Source: Lampris incognitus (lineage: Eukaryota; Chordata; Actinopteri; Lampriformes; Lampridae). Taken from it: a DNA stretch of 64,000 bases. Location of the stretch: positions 28,363,833-28,427,832 of the forward strand of contig NC_079214.1 in the NCBI RefSeq assembly GCF_029633865.1. The letters run 5' to 3'. The first letter of the stretch is position 1, and each line of letters starts with the position of its first letter. Of the stretch, positions 10,676 through 20,522 are shown piece after piece. Made by a program: the position numbers and the translations under genes. The notes below the pieces were generated by a model that searched no databases, had not been told where the DNA came from, and was given only the letters and a program-made list of their open reading frames with translations.

Positions 10676-10717
10676 CTGTGAAGACTTTTCGCCTCTCATC
10701 CAAGAGGCTTCCCTCAG
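10676..10717 (-). ncRNA. Degenerate hammerhead-ribozyme-like motif of the PLE
   Basis: On the minus strand the order is CTGAGGGA, then a perfect 6-bp hairpin GCCTCTTGGATGAGAGGC (10708-10691), then GAAA, then AGTC. A hammerhead core is CUGANGA, stem II, GAAA and a cleavage site NUH. Hammerhead motifs are known in Penelope-like elements. This copy has one extra G in the first core strand and A instead of C after GAAA, so self-cleavage is doubtful. Confidence 0.55.
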
Positions 10718-10787
10718 TTCGTGCCTTTCTGACTAGACCAAGCTAGTCTGACTGGCTGGTGGTGTGACTCAGAATGTATCCTCTTTG

Positions 10788-10995
10788 GAGTCGTCAGAGC
10801 TATAGATGTCCATGGCTCTTTGTGTTCCGATGTTTACCAACGCCCGTCGCTAACAGAGCCATAGATATGAGCGGCTCTTTTGTGTACCGATGTCCCCCCC
10901 CCCCAGTCGTTATCGGAGCTATTGATATGCGTGGCTCTCCTGTGTTCCGATGTCCAGCCGCGCCCGTCGCCATCGGAGCTATTGATTTGCATTTA
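10788..10995. repeat. Tandem repeat of about 60 bp, three to four copies, in the PLE 3' region
   Basis: The units contain CGATGT..CCCGTCG, AGAGCTATTGATATG and GGCTCT..TGTGT in that order. The copies start near 10828, 10888 and 10948, with a partial one before. They diverge by point changes and a C-run expansion. Confidence 0.75.
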
Positions 10996-11699
10996 TTTAG
11001 CAGCGACGGTCGTTGGGGGTGTTAGTTTCGACTTCATTATTCAGTGGTCATGAGAGTCGTTGGAGCCGTTAGTGACCGACTGTTGTTCTTGGAGGCTAGG
11101 CTTCTTGAGTCCCCTGGGTAGAGATGAAAGGACGGCATTGTAAGTGGGGGATAGGTGGTGTCGCAGACCTCCTCCTCTGTTCAGGGATGGTTTTTCCAGT
11201 TTCGCATAGATGGCTTCCTTCACCCCTCTTTCAAACCATCTATCTTCCCTGTCCAAAATGTGTACATTGCTGTCCTCGATGGAGTGTGTATCCTCCTTTA
11301 GGTGTAGATAGACTGCTGAGTCTTGTCCTGAGGAGTTCGGCCTTCTTTGTTGGGCCATCCGTTTGTGTAGTGGTTGTTTGGTTTCTCCTATGTATAGGTC
11401 AGTGCAATCCTCATTGCATTGTACAGCATACACCAGCTTGCTTTTTCGGGTGTGTGGTACACGGTCTTTGGCATGAACCAGTCTTTGCCGGAGTGTGTTG
11501 CTGGATTTGAAGTATACGGTGTTTGTTGAAAATTCTCCTGAGTTTCTCAGAGACCCCAGAAACAGAAACCCCAGCAAGTGTGGAGTAGGTAAGAAATTCT
11601 AACATGCAGAGAGGCCCTCTGCAGGCACGTGTAGAAGTCTATATTTTGAATACACAGAGAACAGCAGCTATTTCTATCACAACAGATATTTTACTTTTA

Positions 11700-12190
11700 T
11701 TAAATTTTTTGTCTATGTCTCAATAAGCGCTGCATCAAGACATATTGCTGGCTTTTTTTGGAATTTAGTGGTAAATGTGGACGCTGAAAAGGCATTTGAC
11801 TCAGTTCACTGGAATTTTCTTTACAGAGTTTTACACAGATTTGGTCTACATGACACAATTATTAAAACTATACAGGCGCTAAATGACAATCCCACTGCTA
11901 GGATTAAAATTAATGGATATTTATCAAATTTTACCCTAGAAAGGGGCTCAAGATAGGGTTTGTGCATGGTCACCGCTACTCTTTGCATTATATTTGGAAC
12001 CATTAGCTCAATACGTCAGACAAAATGAAGATATCAGGGACAGAGCATTTACTATTAAAGGGACAGTCATAAATTGGCCTTTTATGCAGGTGACATTTTG
12101 ATCTATCTAGGGCACCCAACATACTCTTTACCTAAATTGACGCAATCCTTTGAACAACATTTAGCCTTTCAAAAGTTAACATGTGATCAG
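11700..12190 (+). pseudogene. L1-type LINE reverse transcriptase fragment
   Basis: Plus-strand reading shows NVDAEKAFDSVHWNFLYRVL, which is RT motif A with its aspartate, then IKINGYLS, a broken motif B region and LAFYAGDILIYL in place of the YADD motif. The second-position aspartate is replaced by glycine, and stops and frameshifts separate the pieces. It is a dead fragment next to the 3' end of mis12. Confidence 0.75.
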
Positions 12191-12297
12191 GCAAACATAA
12201 TACATATATTTACAGGGTGTGTGATGGGGGTGGTCTTCCCCCTTGGAACCGATAGTCTCATCTAATGCTTTTCTGTCTGTATTCTAAAATATGTTGC

Positions 12298-12303
12298 TTT
12301 ATT
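12298..12303 (-). promoter_or_regulatory. mis12: Candidate poly(A) signal of mis12
   Basis: TTTATT on the plus strand gives AATAAA on the minus strand, about 97 bases after the mis12 stop codon. Confidence 0.5.
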
Positions 12304-12399
12304 TCAAGCATTGTTACACATGTGAACCAGTATTTCTTTATCTCAACACCTATAAATCAATATCTACAATAACTGGAATGTGTCTGTGAAATATGAATT

Positions 12400-12678
12400 T
12401 CAGTTCACTTTTCTATGGACTTTGTTGCAGATCTCCTCGAGAGTGTCCTGCAGTTTCTTTACCGATTCCATCACCAGTTGAAAGTTGTTGTAGAAGCTGC
12501 CCATGCCCTCCGTCCCCCAGCCTGCCTGGATTTCTCCAATCCATCTCAGGATCCCATCCAGCTCCTCCTGCACCTCCTTCTGCTCCTCGAGCTCAGAGAG
12601 AAGGGCCTGCCTGGCGTATATTTCTGCCTCATAGGCCCTGTGAAGTTCAGCCAGAGATGACTCCAGCTTTAGTACCAC
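12400..12678 (-). CDS. mis12: mis12 coding exon 2
   Basis: Acceptor TCTCTCTCCATCCAG|GTG at 12679/12678 has a good pyrimidine tract. 92 codons plus stop end in ..EEICNKVHRKVN, matching the C-terminal helix of the family. Confidence 0.88.
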   Translation of the reverse strand: MVLKLESSLAELHRAYEAEIYARQALLSELEEQKEVQEELDGILRWIGEIQAGWGTEGMGSFYNNFQLVMESVKKLQDTLEEICNKVHRKVN

Positions 12679-14647
12679 CTGGATGGAGAGAGACCAAAGG
12701 TAAAGAAACCTCATTCTACTTATTTACATCCTACAGAGTTTGCTTGAAATGTCAAATTTGGATTTTTAATAGTTTTTGTCAAAATGAAGGAATTATCATT
12801 TGTTTTTACTGAGAAGCTAATGTCGGACAATTTTCTCTCACATCCAAGATAAGATGGAGAAAAGTTTTCTTCCCATAATACTAAGGTATCATCTTAGATT
12901 TACTATACCTTGCATGGAAAAGGATATTTAATTTTGTCAAGAGCATGTTTAATAAACAATAAAATAATAAAAATATGCTTCACCTAATCAAAAAACAAAG
13001 ACATTTTTGAGAAGTTGAATGAGATTGGTTGTTACCAGCTGTCAAAGGAAACAAACCAAACCCATGATGGGCGATGTTAAGTGTGTAACTACGAAGCCCG
13101 GGAGGTTACATGAACATACACAGAATGGTGAATCAGTTCATCTGGACACAACGTTTATTGAGGGATAAATAATAGTTCTCTCAATAAACGTTTTGTCCAG
13201 ATGAACTGATTCACCCTTCTATGATTTCCTTACCTGGATTATTGAGCATGCATAATGACATGGGTGTAATTTTTTATAAAGCGCCCATGCGTTTAAAACT
13301 CGCATGTGCGCTTTACTAAAGCAGTAAGTCGCATGTGCGCTTTACTAAAGAGCACGCCCACACTGCGGTCAAGTGTACCAGTGCTTGGAGCGGCCAAAAA
13401 GGACGACAGTCGCAATTCAGCAATCCTTTCTCACATTTTATATGGAAAAATAGAAGTTATAATACACATCATATATTAAATAATTTTTTTGAATACATGT
13501 ATGTCCTAATTTGATGAAACAGTTTCCATAATAGGTTTGCTGAGAAGCGCAATGGATTTGTGCTCAAAATGTTCCTAATTATGACCATATACATTTTTAA
13601 GTAGTTTTACTGTACATAACTGTACAGGGAAAGTCACATCAAAGGACACTAACACATTGGCAACTTGGAGTTGGGAGTTATTTTACTGTTGTTTTTGAGA
13701 ACATCAAAGTGAAAGTCAGCTGAAATTACATTATAAGAATCATAATTTCCTCATATTTCCACTGTGATGTAAAAAATAAAAAAAACTTAAGAGGTTTGCC
13801 GAAATTTTGAATGGAGTCGTGGTTCGGAATGACTCCTACTATGAACAAAACTCCATTGAAATTTTCAGCAAACCTCTTAAGGATTTTTTATGACAGTTGA
13901 AATATAATGAAAAAATTATTATTATTATCATGTAATTTCAGCTGATTTCCCTTTAATTTTCTCAAAAACTGTACAGTAAAATAACTCCAAATTCCACATG
14001 GTTATAGTCAGGGTCATCCTGAACAGGATTCCATTGAAATTTCAGCAAACCTCTAACAGCAAACCCGTTATGAAACGCACGCGCACTTTATAAACAAATT
14101 ACGTCCATGTCAACTTCCCGGGCTGCGTATGTGACTTGAACTTTGCCTAAGAAAATATGGTAAACAGCAGCAACATGTGTGCACTGGTTATCTAATCATT
14201 TAATCAACCAATTAATATCGGGAAAGACTGGTTTAGAGTGGACTTCGGCTCACCGACCTCTAAACCTTGCGGGTGTTGACGGTGCGGCTGGTCTTCGGGT
14301 AACAGCACGTTGGGCGGGACGGAAAAGCAGCTGCTTATCAACAGGGCCTCCATTCTCTCCGACACACGCTCGAAGCCTTTTTCAAGCAACCGGTGGAGCT
14401 TCTGGCTGCACTCCCTCGCCCTGGACCTGAGCTCCCTGTCACTATCCGGCTCAGTCCTCAGCTTTCTCACGCAGACCTTCTCCACGACACGTAATATTTC
14501 ACACAGACACTCACGGAACGAGCTGTAAATCCGAAGCATGCACGTTTGCGGGGTGAAGCCGAAGAACTGCGCCTCGTACAGTTTGAGAGTAGACGGACAA
14601 AAAGTGTCCGTGTCGCCGATTTGACATACGTTTGTTTCCCGCTCCAT
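12400..14647 (-). CDS. mis12: mis12, kinetochore MIS12 subunit, two coding exons
   Basis: MIS12 is a coiled-coil subunit of the four-protein MIS12 (MIND) complex that links centromeric chromatin (CENP-C) to the outer-kinetochore NDC80 complex and KNL1. Exon 1 (14647-14258, residues 1-130) carries the family hallmark YEAQFFGFTPQTCMLRIY at about residues 24-41 and VPPNVLLPED near 112-121. Exon 2 (12678-12400, residues 131-222) carries YEAEIYARQALLSELEEQK, an alpha-helical stretch, and stops at TGA. Joined length is 222 aa, against about 205 in human. Both exons are phase 0, but the exon 1 donor that keeps phase is GTCGGT, a weak site. A stronger GTGAGC lies 4 bases downstream but would break frame, so a small extra exon in the intron cannot be excluded. 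A LINE tail ends just upstream of the ATG. Confidence 0.9.
13129..13214. repeat. Foldback hairpin, arms of about 35 bp
   Basis: TGAATCAGTTCATCTGGACA at 13129 is mirrored by TGTCCAGATGAACTGATTCA ending at 13213, with the arms extending inwards over AACGTTTATTGAG. A related larger palindrome lies at 52077-52220. Confidence 0.85.
13670..13990. repeat. Long imperfect inverted repeat
   Basis: GAGTTATTTTACTGT and GTCAGCTGAAATTAC on the left are mirrored by GTAATTTCAGCTGAT and ACAGTAAAATAACTC on the right. Internally CTTAAGAGGTTTGC is mirrored by GCAAACCTCTTAAG. A transcript could form a hairpin of about 150 bp per arm with mismatches. Confidence 0.75.
14258..14647 (-). CDS. mis12: mis12 coding exon 1
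   Basis: The start ATG at 14647-14645 (MERETNVCQIGD) is the first in-frame Met before the conserved YEAQFFGF block. The 3' border is set by phase: GAG|GTCGGT at 14258/14257. Confidence 0.85.
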
Positions 14648-15740
14648 GTTTGTCTTCTTCTTCCCCGTCTTCTCCTTTTTGTTCTTCCTCCTCTACTTGG
14701 TGTTTATTGGCGGTTGGCAAACAACGAATTGACGCATTACCGCCACCAACTGGCATGGAGTGTGGATCAGAACGTCTATTAGTTACACTACCCCCCCCCC
14801 CAAAAAACTCAAATCTTCTCAATCAAATTAGTTACGCTAAGATACTGAAATAAGATTTTATAACCCTCAGTTGAGTTCTTCTGTAGAATATCTATTGAAT
14901 CAAATTGTGCTTTTATTTTTCTGAGCTTTTGAGTCATATGCCTTCTTTCTGCCTATTTCTGACAATGTATCATAACATGCTCTATTGTTTCTTCTTGCCC
15001 ACAGTAGTCACATCCGCCTGTGTTGTGTTTGCCTATTTTGAAAAGTATACTGTTTAGTTCAGTGTGTCAAAATCTGAGTCTTGAAATTATTGTCTCATCT
15101 CTCCTGTTCTTTCCTGCACACCTCATTTCCCTCACTTTCCCTTGAACTCTGTAAAACCATCGTCCGTTCCTTTCTTCCCCCATTGCTTTTGCCACCTTTC
15201 CTTCAATATGTGCGTAATAATGCTCTTTATTTCTGTCTTGCATAAAGTAACTGCCAAATCAATGTGATTATGTTTTGTAGTCTTCTTTGCAACCTTATCT
15301 GCCGTTTCATTTCCCTTAAGGCCAATGTGTGCCGGTACCCATACAAATTATACTGTAAGACCCATCATTTGAATTCTATGTCTGAATGACTGTATTGTAA
15401 ACTGGCTAGCGATGAACTTGAGTCTGAACAAATAATTGCTCTCAATGGTCTTGTTTGCTCTAGCCACAGCGTTTCTGCTGTGTATACTGATATTTCCTCA
15501 CTGAGCATTTTCTCTAATTTAATATGAAATTCTGGAACAATAAATGCTAATCTGTCTTTATTTACTGAACTCTTTGACGCATCTGTATAAATCTGGATGT
15601 AACTGTGGTAGTTATCACTATAAGCATGTGTGGTATGTGAATCATAATTAAGCTCCTTATCTTTATTCGACTTTTCTAATAATACAAAAACTACTGTGAC
15701 ATCTGGAAGTATCCAAGGTGGTATTGCTGGCAAAGACACT
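14648..15740 (-). pseudogene. I/Nimb-type LINE, 3' end with RNase H, tail abuts mis12
   Basis: Minus-strand pieces are: IQIYTDASKSS and AIICSDSSSSLASL (RNase H, about 15590-15390), WVPAHIGLKGNETADKVA (about 15350-15300), and a zinc-like CDYCGQEETIEHVMIHC (about 15010-14960). The 3' UTR carries TGGCGGTAATGCGTCAATTC and GCCAACCGCC, and ends in a GAA-rich tail at about 14690-14648, directly before the mis12 ATG. LINEs with an RNase H after RT and such a tail belong to the I group. Frames are broken. Confidence 0.75.
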
Positions 15741-16300
15741 GTTGGACTAATGGACTTTTTTTGGACTTTTTTTCCACTTTTGTTTTGTCTTGAAAGTTTT
15801 GTTTTGGTTTGATTTGATTGATAAAGTATAAGAAAGGGGTAGGACCAGAAAAGTTCTTTACTTCATCCTACGCCTTTTTCGAACATGGTCTAGTTATTAC
15901 TTGTGTTGTTACAGAGAGTTTGCAAAATATGTTCACTATTATTTCCATTTGTTCTTGTATTCCTGCCTGTGTATTTTATTTTGTTATTTTAGCATGTTCG
16001 AAATAAACGAAACGAAAAAATGTTTAATTGATCTACTTCAAGTTGCTTTCTGTGTCATTGTCCATCCAAAGCTTTTTGTTTCCCTCCTCTTCTTTTCCCA
16101 ATGAGGGATTAAAGTGTCTAGTGTTGGATGATCCTGACTATGGCCCTTTAAATTAACCTAGTAGTTCAATGATAGCCGTATCCTTCTCATTTCTAGTGGC
16201 ATGTCTCCCATTTCCACCTGTAATGCTGCTGTTGGGGTTGTTTTAAATGCACCTGTGCATAATCTCAAAGCCTGATACTGTATCTTATCTTATTTTTTTA
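15741..16300 (+). other. Repeat-derived sequence, probable LINE 3' end, no gene
   Basis: T-rich sequence with AAGTATAAGAAAGGGGTAGG and an end at GTTCGAAATAAACGAAACG (about 15999-16017) resembles a 3' untranslated end of a fish LINE. No coding signal. Confidence 0.35.
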
Positions 16301-16912
16301 GAGAAGTGTTTTTTCTTCTTCTCCTTCTTCTTCTTCTTCTGGCAAACAACAATTTGGTGCATTACTGTCGCTAACTGGAATGGAGAGTGGGCCAGAATGT
16401 CTATTCAATAAACAAAAATTAACAACAAAAAAACTCGTATCTTTTCTATTAAAGTAGTTATTTCACAGGTTTCTGAGAAGGACTAAAAGCCTTCTCCCAG
16501 CAGCTGCAGCACACATTCTCCAGAAACTCCCCCAACACCCAGAATTGCTGCATCTACATTTATGTCAATTTTCTCAGTTTTTCTTTCTACTCCAGCAGTA
16601 CAGTTAATTTCCATTGCCAAAAAAGGCCCAAAACTTCATCTGGTCCTTACAAACGAAAAACTCAGCATGCTTCCTGACTGACTTGTCCTTTTCTCCATTC
16701 TCTTGGCAGCTTCAGCATATGACAATCCCTTTTCTGCTCTCATCTTATTCACTTTCTTTTCCTTAATTCTTTTTGGACACTGTGCTGAATGCATGATTCC
16801 TCATGCAGGGCAGGCACGTTACTTGTTCCTTCTGAACTTAACAATCTTCCATATTGCAGTTGTCCCACATCTCCCACATCCAGAACTGGCCCTAGCTAAC
16901 ATTGCGCCCTAG
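16300..16912 (-). pseudogene. I/Nimb-type LINE, internally deleted: ORF1 piece plus 3' tail
   Basis: The minus strand at about 16800-16680 reads CPKRIKEKKVNKMRAEKGLS followed by YAEAAKRMEKDKS, like the end of the ORF1 (nucleic-acid binding) protein of these LINEs. At 16450-16305 the same 3' UTR as at 14640-14790 appears (GCCAGAAGAAGAAGAAGG tail). The ORF2 between them is missing. Confidence 0.6.
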
Positions 16913-18995
16913 ACAAGATTGTCTTTGGCGTCCCCTTGTGACCAGAAATTCAAGGCCCCTGTCCATGAGGTCTTCAACTCCCACCTCCGGAAGAAGTTCT
17001 CGTGTATCCCGAGGGAGGGTGGGGACATGGAGTCTGAGTGGGCCATGTTCAAAGCCTCTATTGCAGATGCAGCAGGTAGGAGCTGTGGTCATAAGGTCAT
17101 CGGTGTGTATCAAGGTGGACACCGGCAGTGAGGGAAGCTGTCAGGCTGAAGAAGGAGGCCTTTGGGCTTGGTTGACTTAGGGGTCTCCTGAAGCAGCAGA
17201 CAGGTACCGGGAGGACAGAAGGCCTGCAGCTTCGGCAGTCACGGGAGCAAAAACTCGGATGTGGGAGAGTTTGGTGAGGCTATGGAGGAGGACTTTCGCT
17301 TGGCCTCAAGGAAGTTCTGGCAAACCGTCCAGCGACTCAGTATGGGGAAGCCGGGCTTGTCTCAGGCTGTGTTCAGCAGCAGAAGGAAACTGTTGACCCG
17401 GACTGAGGATGTTGTCGGGAGGTGGAAAGAACACTTTGAGGAGCTCCTGAACCCGGCTAGCATGTCTGCAGTGGAGGAGGTAGAGTCTGAAGACCCGGGG
17501 AAAGCCCCACCCATATCCCTGGCAGAGGTCTCTGTGGCAGTTAAGAAGCTCCTCGGTGGCAAGGTGCCGGTTGTGGATGAGATTTGACCTGAGATGCTGA
17601 AGGCTCTGGACATTGATGAGCTGTCTTGGCTGAAACACCTCTTCAGTGTCGTGTGGAGGTTGGAGACAGTACCTGTAGAGTAGCAGACTGGGGTGGTTGT
17701 TCCCATATTTAAAAAAGCAGACGAAAGGGTGTGCTCCAATTATCGGGGCATCACATTGCTCAGCTTCCCTGGGAACGTCTATGCTGTAGGGTGCTGGAAA
17801 GGAGGCTCCGACCGATTGTTGAATCTCGGATCCAGGAGGAACAATGCGGATTCCATCCTGGCCATGGAACAACGGACCAACTCTTTACCTTTGCAGAAGT
17901 GCTAAGGGAGGCATGGGAGTTTTATCAGTCAGTCTAAATGTGTTTTGTGAACTTGGAGAAGGCTTATGACTGTGTACCCCGGGGCACTCTGTGGGGGGTA
18001 CTGCGGGAGTATGGGGCACCAGGGCAGTTGCTACAAGCCATCTGGTCCTTGCATAACCAAAGTGAGAGCTGTGTTCGCATTCTCGGCACAAAGTCAAACA
18101 CATTTTCGGTGGCTGTCAGAATCTGGAAAGGTTGTCCCTTGTCTCCGATTCTGTTTGTTAAATTCATGGACAGGATCTCAGGGCGCAGCCAAAGTGAGGA
18201 GTGTGTCAGTTTTGGGAACCTCAGAATTGCATCTCTGCTCTTCGCAGGTGATGTGGTTTTGTTGGCTTCATCAGAACGCGACCTACAGCGTGCATTGGGG
18301 CGGTTTGCATCTGAGTGTAAAATGGCCGGGATGAGAGTCAGCACCTCCAAGTCTGATGCCATGGTTCTCTACAGGTAAATGGTGGGTTGCTCCCTCCGGG
18401 TTGGGGATGAGTTGTTGCCTCAAGTGAAGGAATTCAAGTATCTCGGGGTCTTGTTCACGAATGAGGGTAGGATGGAGCGGGAGATTGAGAGGCGGATTGG
18501 TGCAGCAGCAGCAGCAGCAGCAGCTCTCAATTTACCAGTCAATCTTCATTTCAACCCTCACCTATGGTGATGAGCTTTGGGTAGTGACCGAAAGGGTGAG
18601 ATTGCGGATACAAGCGGCTGAAATGGGTTTCCTCCGTAGGGTGTCTGGTCTCAGCCTTAGAGATAGGGTGAGGAGCTCGGACATCCGGAGGGAGCTCGGA
18701 GTAGAGCCCCTGCTCCTTCACGTCGAAAGGCGCCAGTTGAGGTGGTTCGGGCATTTGATCAGGATGCCTCGTGGGCGCCTTCTTTTGGAGGTTTTCCGGG
18801 CACGTCCAACTGGTAGGAGACCCCGGGCTAGACCCAGAACTCACTGGAGGAACTACATGTCCAATCTGGTCTGGGAACGCCCTGGGATCCCCCAGGAAGA
18901 GCTGGAGGGTGTTGCTGGGGAGAGGGACGTCTGGAGTGCCTTGCTGCCACTGCGACCCGACCTCGGAGAAGCAGCTGATAATGAGATGAGATGAG
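16913..18995 (+). pseudogene. RTE/Rex3-type LINE ORF2, 5'-truncated, mutated
   Basis: Plus-strand pieces in order: WKEHFEELLNP and KLLGGKVPVVDEI (17261-17587), VVVPIFKKADERVCSNYRGI (about 17695), EEQCGFHPGHGTTDQLFTF, VNLEKAYDCVPRGTLWGVLR (RT motif A, 17946), GCPLSPILFVKFMDRI (motif B) and LLFAGDVVLLAS (motif C with the first aspartate lost). The C-terminal part is [20 protein letters not shown] and [15 protein letters not shown], up to 18990. It has several stops and frameshifts and a GCA-repeat expansion near 18500. It ends in an ATGAG-type tail. The family name rests on memory. Confidence 0.85.
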
Positions 18996-19105
18996 AGATG
19001 AAATTTTAAAAAAAAGTAAGACATTGAAACTACAGCCATCCTCTACAACTGGACCCTTCTAGCTTTTCTTGCTGTGAAATCATCGATTATGTCATCGTGC
19101 GATAT

Positions 19106-19268
19106 TTTTAAAATGTTCCCCCTTTTTCTCCCCAATTGTATCTGGCCAATTACACCGCTCTTTTTGAGCTGTCCCGGTCGCTGCACCACCCCCTCTCTGC
19201 CGATCCGACCACAGGAGGTGCTAGTGCAGCGACCAGGACAAATATCCACATCTGACACACTTTGACCC
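19106..19268 (-). mobile_element. Internally deleted SINE of the 53712/54702 family
   Basis: Read on the minus strand: GATGTGGATATTTGTCCTGG, TCGCTGCACTAGCACCTCC, GATCGGCAGAG, GACCGGGACAGCTC and AATTGGGGAGAAAAAGGGGG. These are the 3' half blocks of the SINE in ppm1g intron 10, with part of the middle and the tRNA-like head missing. Confidence 0.75.
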
Positions 19269-19272
19269 CACA

Positions 19273-20093
19273 TTGACCTTACAACTCGCATGTGATGCTT
19301 CCCCTTACGGAGTGGGGGCAGTCATTTCTCACATCATGCCCAGTGGTGAAGAGCGGCCAGTTGCATTCGCTTCACGCACACTCAACCAAGCCAAACGCAA
19401 CTGTGCGGAAATTGAACGAGAAGCACTGGGAATTGTGTTTGGGGTCAGAAATTTTCGCCAATATGCCTTTGGGAGGAAATTTGTCCTTCTGACAGACCAT
19501 CGCCCTCTGACAACAATTTTCGGGCCCCATACTGGTATTCCTTCCTTGGCAGCAAGTCGGATGCAAAGATGGGCCTTGTTGTTGTCCGCCCACGACTACG
19601 ACATCAAATACCGAAAGTCGGAGCTGCATGCAAATGCCGACAGCCTCTCTAGGCTGCCCCTGCTGGTTGACCATGGTGAGCCACAGCAGGCTGGCATTTT
19701 CTGCTTCAGGCAAGTGGAGGAGGCTCCCATCACGTCTACTCAAGTGAAACGACATACCAAAAACGGCCCTGTGCTCTCCAAACTGATGGATGTTGTGAGT
19801 GGAAACCGTCCAGAGTTAAAACCGTACCTAGCAAGACGGAATGAGCTCTCTGTGCAGGCAGGATGTCTCCTATGGGGACACAGAGTGATTATTCCACCCA
19901 CGCTGGGAAAAAGGCTACTACAGAACTCGCCAGGAGCTACTTCTGGTGGCCTGGACTGGATGGGCAAATAGAAGAGACTGCGAGAACATGTCCATCTTGT
20001 CAGTGGGTGCGCGGTATGCCACAGCCAGCCCCCCTCCACCCGTGGGAATGGCCAGAGGGACCCTGGCAGTGCATCCATATTGATTTTTAGCTG
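19273..20093 (+). pseudogene. Gypsy pol fragment: RNase H and integrase zinc finger
   Basis: Plus-strand reading shows RNase H motifs (LACDASPYGVGAVISH, CAEIEREALGIVFGVRNF, LLTDHRPL, DYDIKYRKSELHANADSLSR). A frameshift near 19880 separates RVIIPPTLGKRLLQ from ATTELARSYFWWPGLD and TCPSCQWVRG, the HHCC integrase domain with part deleted. It stops at IHIDF*, before the catalytic core. It is of the same general Gypsy type as the gag at 1-969, but on the other strand and with no LTR. The left end abuts the SINE. Confidence 0.85.
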
Positions 20094-20262
20094 GCCCGTT
20101 CGAGAGGAGGTTTCTTTCTGATGTTATGGATGCCACATGGATACCACAAGATACAACAGTCGGGACAACACACGTAAAACAGGGATTTTCGAGATCACCG
20201 GTCAACGACAGATAGATGATGAGGCACAGTCAAGAGGTTTTTGGTTTAAAAAAAGATCATGT

Positions 20263-20501
20263 TGTAGAGCCGAAGGAACGGAGAAGACCGTAGGTTCACA
20301 CTTTAGCTGTGTAGGCAACTTTCTTTAATCCACGGTAAATCAGAGACAACAAAACCACAGCTCGACTGAGCGGAGGCGGCAAGAATAATCAGAAAACTGG
20401 CTGGACAACCATAACTTAACCCTGCGTTAACCTGCCAGGGCAACCCTGACTTAACCCTTAGTTCCTGGGGTGAATTCTATCCCCAATACGTGTCCACCAC
20501 A
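20263..20501 (-). repeat. 3' LTR of the Gypsy element
   Basis: 239 bp from TGTAGAGCCGAAGG to GTCCACCACA on the plus strand, preceded by ATGT. Confidence 0.93.
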
Positions 20502-20522
20502 TGAGCCCCCCCAGAATTCGCC

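Larger units (their letters stand above)
10590..11605 (-). pseudogene. Penelope-like element (PLE), 5'-truncated, GIY-YIG endonuclease domain
   Basis: The minus strand 11577-11041 reads ..SNTLRQRLVHAKDRVPH.., LVYAVQCNEDCTDLYIGETK, HKRMAQQRR, VYLHLKEDTHS and LNRGGGLRHHLSPTYN. This is the C-terminal GIY-YIG endonuclease of Penelope-like retroelements, which nicks target DNA. A preceding fragment, SEKLRRIFNKHRI, is in another frame at about 11540, so the copy has a frameshift, and the RT domain is missing. The 3' part contains a roughly 60-bp tandem repeat and a hammerhead-like motif, and ends near 10590 with the usual PLE end (GACCTGGATGAACGAGAAC). Confidence 0.85.
13075..14130. mobile_element. 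Probable non-autonomous DNA transposon in the mis12 intron
   Basis: Near-terminal inverted segments GAAGCCCGGGAGGTTACATG (13093-13112) and CATGTCAACTTCCCGGGCTGC (14107-14127) face each other about 1 kb apart. The interior has no ORF but has two further foldback structures and a direct repeat of CGCATGTGCGCTTTACTAAAG (about 13300 and 13331). Family and exact ends are unresolved. Confidence 0.5.

Noticed and set aside
14511-14822. Minus-strand ORF of 103 codons spanning the LINE tail and mis12 start
   Set aside because: It is in a different frame from mis12 and consists of LINE tail (GAA repeats) plus shifted mis12 sequence.
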